Assembly: GCA_900556625.1 (NCBI GenBank)
Contig: USPQ01000016.1
Coordinates: forward strand, 1 to 43,558
Reading direction: 5' to 3'
Source of the DNA: an uncultured Bacteroides sp.
GTDB taxonomy: Bacteria; Bacteroidota; Bacteroidia; Bacteroidales; Bacteroidaceae
Length of the DNA: 43,558 nucleotides
Below, piece by piece: positions 40,128 through 43,558 of this stretch. Positions within the stretch are counted from its first letter, which is position 1; each line of letters starts with the position of its first letter. The notes beneath the pieces are model-generated. The model saw only the letters and a list, made by a program, of their open reading frames with translations, did no database searches and was not told the DNA's origin. Position numbers and translations under genes: made by a program.

Positions 40128-41891
40128 ATGAAAAAAATAAATAACCTACTCACTTTACTTTTCGTCCTCCTGCTATCGGGAGCGTGCGAAAAAGACGGAG
40201 ACAAGTTCTTCCTCTCCAGTCCTGAAGAAAGCGCATTAATCGCTTCGGCCGATGCAGTCGTACTGACAGAAGCAACTGCCAAGCTATATGCCTTGTCACT
40301 TGCTTGGACAGACCAGACTTTGCAAATAAGCGATGCAAACTATCAAGCGACTACCCGAGTACAGACTACCATACAAATATCACGGTCGGAAGATTTTTCC
40401 GGAACAATCATTGAATCAACAGAAAGCGGGCTTTCTAAAAGTTATACAGTTTCTGCATTAAATATCATCGCTTATAAACTAAATGCGACAGCAGAAGAGG
40501 CTGCGCCACTTTATTTCCGATTGGCAGGAAGTAACGGAAGTAACATTACTCCTGTATACAGTAACACAGTAAAAGTGATGGTGACTCCTTATCCGATTGA
40601 TATGCACTATGCCGACATCATCAACAAAGAAACGGTAGCTGACTCCGGCAAAGATTTCTATTCAGCCAATGCAGATGGTCAGTATCTAGGATTTTTCGGA
40701 GCTGTAGCTTATGAGGGTATTTATGTACAAGAAGCCGATGGAACAACTTGGCACACAGCTCAGTCCGGTGGTATAGGCACTCCGTTTTTACTGACAACGG
40801 ATGCAGCTGACGGTACATGGGATATGTGGTTTCCAGGACAATCAGGATGTTATTTTGTCAATGTCAATACAGTCAAGAGGCAATGGAATGCCTTACTAAT
40901 ACCTCAACTGGAAGTAAGCGGAATTGACGGTATCACAATGGAATATAAGCGTGCCGATAATCAGTGGAGAGGTGTATTTACAGGTACAGCAGGAACAGAT
41001 GTTACCATTCAAATCAAAGGAACAGGTAAGTTCTATGATAATACGAGTGTTAGTGGATCAGATAATGGGATTGACGACAGCAAAGCTCAAAATACCTCGT
41101 TCGCTTTTGGCGGAACAGCAGGGCAATTGACATTCAGCACAGGTGAAAATGTAACAGCAGGAAACATCACAGTGAATGTACCGATGACAGGTGAATGCAC
41201 GTTAGTTATTGACTTGAATAATCCGGAAGCATGGACGGTCAGTGTGACGGAAAAAGAAGAAGAACCTGAGCCTGAACCAGAAGAAGGAGAATATTTATAT
41301 TTACCGGGGATAGGTCCAGCCGTCAATGGACAATGGGCATACGACCATAAAATTACCATTTACGATAAAGACGCTCAGAAATATGCTGGAGTTGTAAATG
41401 TCGCTTCTGAATGGGGAGATTACGCAATGTGTCTGGTTAATTATTGGGACGAGAGTAAATTGTACACCTTAGCCACAGACGACAACACAAGCACTGCCGA
41501 AAGCGGAGATTTAATCAATGGAAAAGGAAATAATCTAACAGCTCCAGATAACGGTCTTTATTTATTTGAGGTATCTTTGAAAGAGCTGAAATATAGTGTC
41601 AAAGCCGTAACAGGCATCTATTGCTACTTAGGCATATCCGGCAACGATGACCTCCCCCCCTTACAGTCTACTGACACAGAAGGATTATACACAGGGACTA
41701 TTACATTAGACCAAGATTCCGAATATGGTGTAAAATTCATAATAAATAATGACCGGGCAGGATCTTACGGAGGATACGATGGCAAACTATATTACAATGC
41801 CAACAAAGGAATATATCCAGTAACTACCGGAACTTACGATATCAGTGTAGACTTGATAAACGGCACTTATACTATCCAATCTATAAATTAA
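40128..41891 (+). CDS. surface glycan-binding lipoprotein (SusE/SusF-like)
   Basis: 587 residues. Lipoprotein signal LLFVLLLSGAC (Cys20). An N-terminal SusE-type Ig-like domain (about 35-160: AVVLTEATAKLYALSLAWT; LYFRLAGSNGSN; SNTVKVMVTPY) is followed by two similar beta-sandwich units (for example QYLGFFGAVAYEGIYVQE and YFVNVNTVKRQWNALL). After these comes an acidic Pro-rich hinge EEEPEPEPEEGEY (about residue 385), then two more beta units (MCLVNYWDESKLYTL; TEGLYTGTITLDQDSEYGVKF). No catalytic motif is seen. Position after susD identifies it as the locus SGBP, which would hold galactan near the transporter. Exact ligand specificity is inferred from the neighbours. Confidence 0.85.
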   Translation: MKKINNLLTLLFVLLLSGACEKDGDKFFLSSPEESALIASADAVVLTEATAKLYALSLAWTDQTLQISDANYQATTRVQTTIQISRSEDFSGTIIESTESGLSKSYTVSALNIIAYKLNATAEEAAPLYFRLAGSNGSNITPVYSNTVKVMVTPYPIDMHYADIINKETVADSGKDFYSANADGQYLGFFGAVAYEGIYVQEADGTTWHTAQSGGIGTPFLLTTDAADGTWDMWFPGQSGCYFVNVNTVKRQWNALLIPQLEVSGIDGITMEYKRADNQWRGVFTGTAGTDVTIQIKGTGKFYDNTSVSGSDNGIDDSKAQNTSFAFGGTAGQLTFSTGENVTAGNITVNVPMTGECTLVIDLNNPEAWTVSVTEKEEEPEPEPEEGEYLYLPGIGPAVNGQWAYDHKITIYDKDAQKYAGVVNVASEWGDYAMCLVNYWDESKLYTLATDDNTSTAESGDLINGKGNNLTAPDNGLYLFEVSLKELKYSVKAVTGIYCYLGISGNDDLPPLQSTDTEGLYTGTITLDQDSEYGVKFIINNDRAGSYGGYDGKLYYNANKGIYPVTTGTYDISVDLINGTYTIQSIN

Positions 41892-41903
41892 GATATTATA
41901 ACT

Positions 41904-43022
41904 ATGAAACGATTAAAATATATACTACTTACGGCTTCCGCACTATTGTGCGGAACCTTCTTCACCGCTTGCAGCGATGATAACGACACTCCCACTTTTC
42001 CGGAGAAAACAGAAACAGTTTACGATATGTCCGGCTTTGTTCGGGGAGCAGACGTCAGTTGGCTCACAGAGATGGAAAGTTCCGGCTATAAATTCTACAA
42101 TGCTAAAGGTCAAGAACAAGAATGTATGTCATTGCTACGTGACTTAGGTATGAATGCTATCCGCTTGCGCGTTTGGGTCAACCCGGAAAATCCGACAGAA
42201 AAAGATAACGTATACGGTTGGTGTAACAAAGAAGATGTCGTACTCAAAGCGTGGCGGGCTCATAATTTAGGTTATCGTCTCATGATAGATTTCCATTACA
42301 GTGATGCTTGGGCAGATCCCGGTAAACAATACAAACCTCAAGCATGGAAAAACCACTCGGTAGAACAATTGCAGGAGGATATCGCCAAGCATACCAAAGA
42401 TGTACTCAACACTCTGAAAGAAAAAGGTATAGATGTAGAATGGGTACAAGTGGGCAACGAAACTCGATACGGAATGTTGTTCGATGAAGGCAATATAAAT
42501 AAAGAAAATGGAACCGTAAATTTTGCCAAGTTCGTAACAGCAGGTTATAATGCAGTAAAAGAAGTTTATCCGCAGGCTAAAGTCATCGTACATATAGACC
42601 GTGGAAATGAAATTGGACAATTCCAGAAAGTATTCGGAGATCTACAAGCTAATCAAGCCAAATGGGATATCATCGGAATGTCTCTTTATCCTCAAATGGA
42701 TCCTGACAATGAAGAAGATTCCAATTTTGTTGCAGCAGATTGGCGTAAAATGAATACAGATTGTATCGCAAATATGCAAAAACTCTATGAAGAATTCAAC
42801 ACACCCGTTATGATGTGTGAAATAGGCATGACATGGAACAATGAAAACGCCGAAGCATTTTATACAGACTTCATTACTAAAGCTAAATTACTAGGTACTG
42901 ATATATGTCCCGGAGTATTCGCTTGGGAACCTCAATGCTATGGCGGTTGGAAGGGATATCACAAAGGTATGTTCGATGACGACGGAAGACCTACCAGTTC
43001 ATTTAATGCCTTCAAGCGATAA
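41904..43022 (+). CDS. GH53 endo-beta-1,4-galactanase, surface lipoprotein
   Basis: 372 residues. Lipoprotein signal ALLCGTFFTAC (Cys23) followed by SDDNDT, an acidic +2 stretch typical of surface export in Bacteroides. The GH53 barrel includes FVRGADVSWLTEMESSG, NAIRLRVWVNP, LMIDFHYSDAWADPGKQ, acid/base Glu186 in WVQVGNETRYGM and nucleophile Glu306 in PVMMCEIGMTWN. It is expected to cut the beta-1,4-galactan side chains of rhamnogalacturonan I at the cell surface. It lies 12 nt after the SGBP gene and is followed by a strong hairpin and the GH2 gene. This is the gene that best identifies the locus as galactan-specific. Confidence 0.95.
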   Translation: MKRLKYILLTASALLCGTFFTACSDDNDTPTFPEKTETVYDMSGFVRGADVSWLTEMESSGYKFYNAKGQEQECMSLLRDLGMNAIRLRVWVNPENPTEKDNVYGWCNKEDVVLKAWRAHNLGYRLMIDFHYSDAWADPGKQYKPQAWKNHSVEQLQEDIAKHTKDVLNTLKEKGIDVEWVQVGNETRYGMLFDEGNINKENGTVNFAKFVTAGYNAVKEVYPQAKVIVHIDRGNEIGQFQKVFGDLQANQAKWDIIGMSLYPQMDPDNEEDSNFVAADWRKMNTDCIANMQKLYEEFNTPVMMCEIGMTWNNENAEAFYTDFITKAKLLGTDICPGVFAWEPQCYGGWKGYHKGMFDDDGRPTSSFNAFKR

Positions 43023-43051
43023 ATTTATTGATTAGTTTTTATACCTTTACA

Positions 43052-43080
43052 CCGGCATTACTATGTGAATGTAATGCCGG
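43052..43080 (+). other. strong intercistronic hairpin between the GH53 and GH2 genes
   Basis: CCGGCATTAC (43052-43061) and GTAATGCCGG (43071-43080) form a perfect 10-bp stem with a 9-nt loop. No T tract follows on the plus strand (ACATTGAC), nor a good one on the minus strand. It is therefore unlikely to be a simple terminator and may modulate mRNA stability or read-through. Confidence 0.8.
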
Positions 43081-43128
43081 ACATTGACATTTAATAAATC
43101 CAACTAATAGTATACCTGAAAAGCAAAA

Positions 43129-43558
43129 ATGAACATGAAACATCCCAAACAGTTATTAACTGTACTTTTGATGGGCGTTGCCTGCACATTGCAAGCACAA
43201 CGCAGTGAGACACTACTCGAAAAGGACTGGAAATTCAGTAAAGGAGATTTCAAAGAAGCCAACCAGCCGGAGTTTAATGATACCCAATGGGAATCGGTTG
43301 TTATTCCACATGATTGGGCAATCTTCGGTCCGTTTGATGTAAACAATGACCTACAAAATGTAGCAGTCACACAGAACTTCGAGAAAAAAGCTTCCTTGAA
43401 AACCGGACGCACCGGCGGACTGCCATACGTAGGCACAGGCTGGTATCGAACAAGTTTTGACGCTCCTGCCGACAAAGAAGTAACACTTCTTTTTGATGGG
43501 GCTATGAGCGAAGCACGTGTCTATGTAAACGGAAAGGAAGCTTGTTTCTGGCCTTTCG
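43129..43558 (+). CDS. GH2 beta-galactosidase, N-terminal part only (cut by window end)
   Basis: About 143 codons are visible from the ATG at 43129; a second ATG two codons later is an alternative. A signal peptide (KQLLTVLLMGVACTLQA) is followed by the GH2 sugar-binding domain: LLEKDWKFSKGDF, WESVVIPHDWAIFGPFD, GLPYVGTGWYRTSF and GAMSEARVYVNGKEA. This pattern is typical of periplasmic Bacteroides GH2 beta-galactosidases. The catalytic barrel lies outside the window. In this operon it would remove galactose from imported galacto-oligosaccharides. It is 106 nt after GH53, with the hairpin in between. Confidence 0.88.
   Translation, partial: MNMKHPKQLLTVLLMGVACTLQAQRSETLLEKDWKFSKGDFKEANQPEFNDTQWESVVIPHDWAIFGPFDVNNDLQNVAVTQNFEKKASLKTGRTGGLPYVGTGWYRTSFDAPADKEVTLLFDGAMSEARVYVNGKEACFWPF

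Noticed and set aside
43031..43049. internal promoter before the GH2 gene (TACCTTTA)
   Set aside because: The last -7 base is A instead of G and there is no -33 at a suitable distance.

Overview
This window looks like the chromosome of a gut Bacteroides, most likely in the ovatus / xylanisolvens / thetaiotaomicron group. The evidence is a SusC/SusD polysaccharide utilisation locus, a hybrid two-component-type regulator, a PPi-dependent phosphofructokinase, short Bacteroidetes-type men proteins, lipoproteins with S-C or A-C lipoboxes, and repeated matches to the Bacteroides promoter (-7 TAnnTTTG about 19 nt after a TTTG-like -33). The species is inferred, not proven.

Layout. 1-716 (-): membrane-anchored GH25 muramidase, cut by the window edge. 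833-2479 (-): PPi-phosphofructokinase. 2586-8266 (-): an adaptor / RND pump / outer-membrane-factor operon. 8526-10745 (+): a divergent patatin phospholipase fused to a beta-barrel. 10742-17778 (-): a menaquinone operon transcribed in the order HAD-MenI fusion, menF, menD, menB, menC, menE; menH and menA are not in it. 17863-18225 (-): DUF488. 18311-20065 (-): a periplasmic TPR / transmembrane / AraC-type regulator. 20066-21038 is an unusual gene-poor gap. It holds three 18-bp palindromes at an exact 22-bp period, a promoter-like element, a long hairpin, and what looks like the last 60 codons of a lost TonB-dependent receptor. tRNA-Ser(UGA) follows at 21039-21123 (-). 21256-26074 (+): mutS2, corA and an L-serine dehydratase gene. 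26083-27065 (-): two PepSY-like secreted proteins. 27201-28379 (-): an isolated heparin lyase I (PL13). 28504-29055 (-): a DUF4738-like lipoprotein. 29171-43558 (+): a pectic galactan utilisation locus running HTCS-like regulator, GH147-like beta-galactosidase, SusC, SusD, surface glycan-binding protein, GH53 endo-galactanase, and GH2 beta-galactosidase (cut by the window end).

How the galactan locus probably works: surface GH53 cuts beta-1,4-galactan, SGBP and SusD capture the products, SusC imports them, and the periplasmic GH147-like and GH2 enzymes release galactose. The regulator in front is the most striking protein. It has the HTCS beta-propeller sensor, a transmembrane segment, a kinase-like ATPase domain and an AraC output domain. 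However, the phospho-accepting histidine position is asparagine and the receiver domain is absent, so it cannot work by the normal phosphorelay.

The best candidates for undescribed biology are this phosphorelay-less HTCS and the control region at 20.3-20.9 kb, which retains signals but has lost its gene. The HAD-thioesterase fusion heading the menaquinone operon and the orphan heparin lyase are secondary points.
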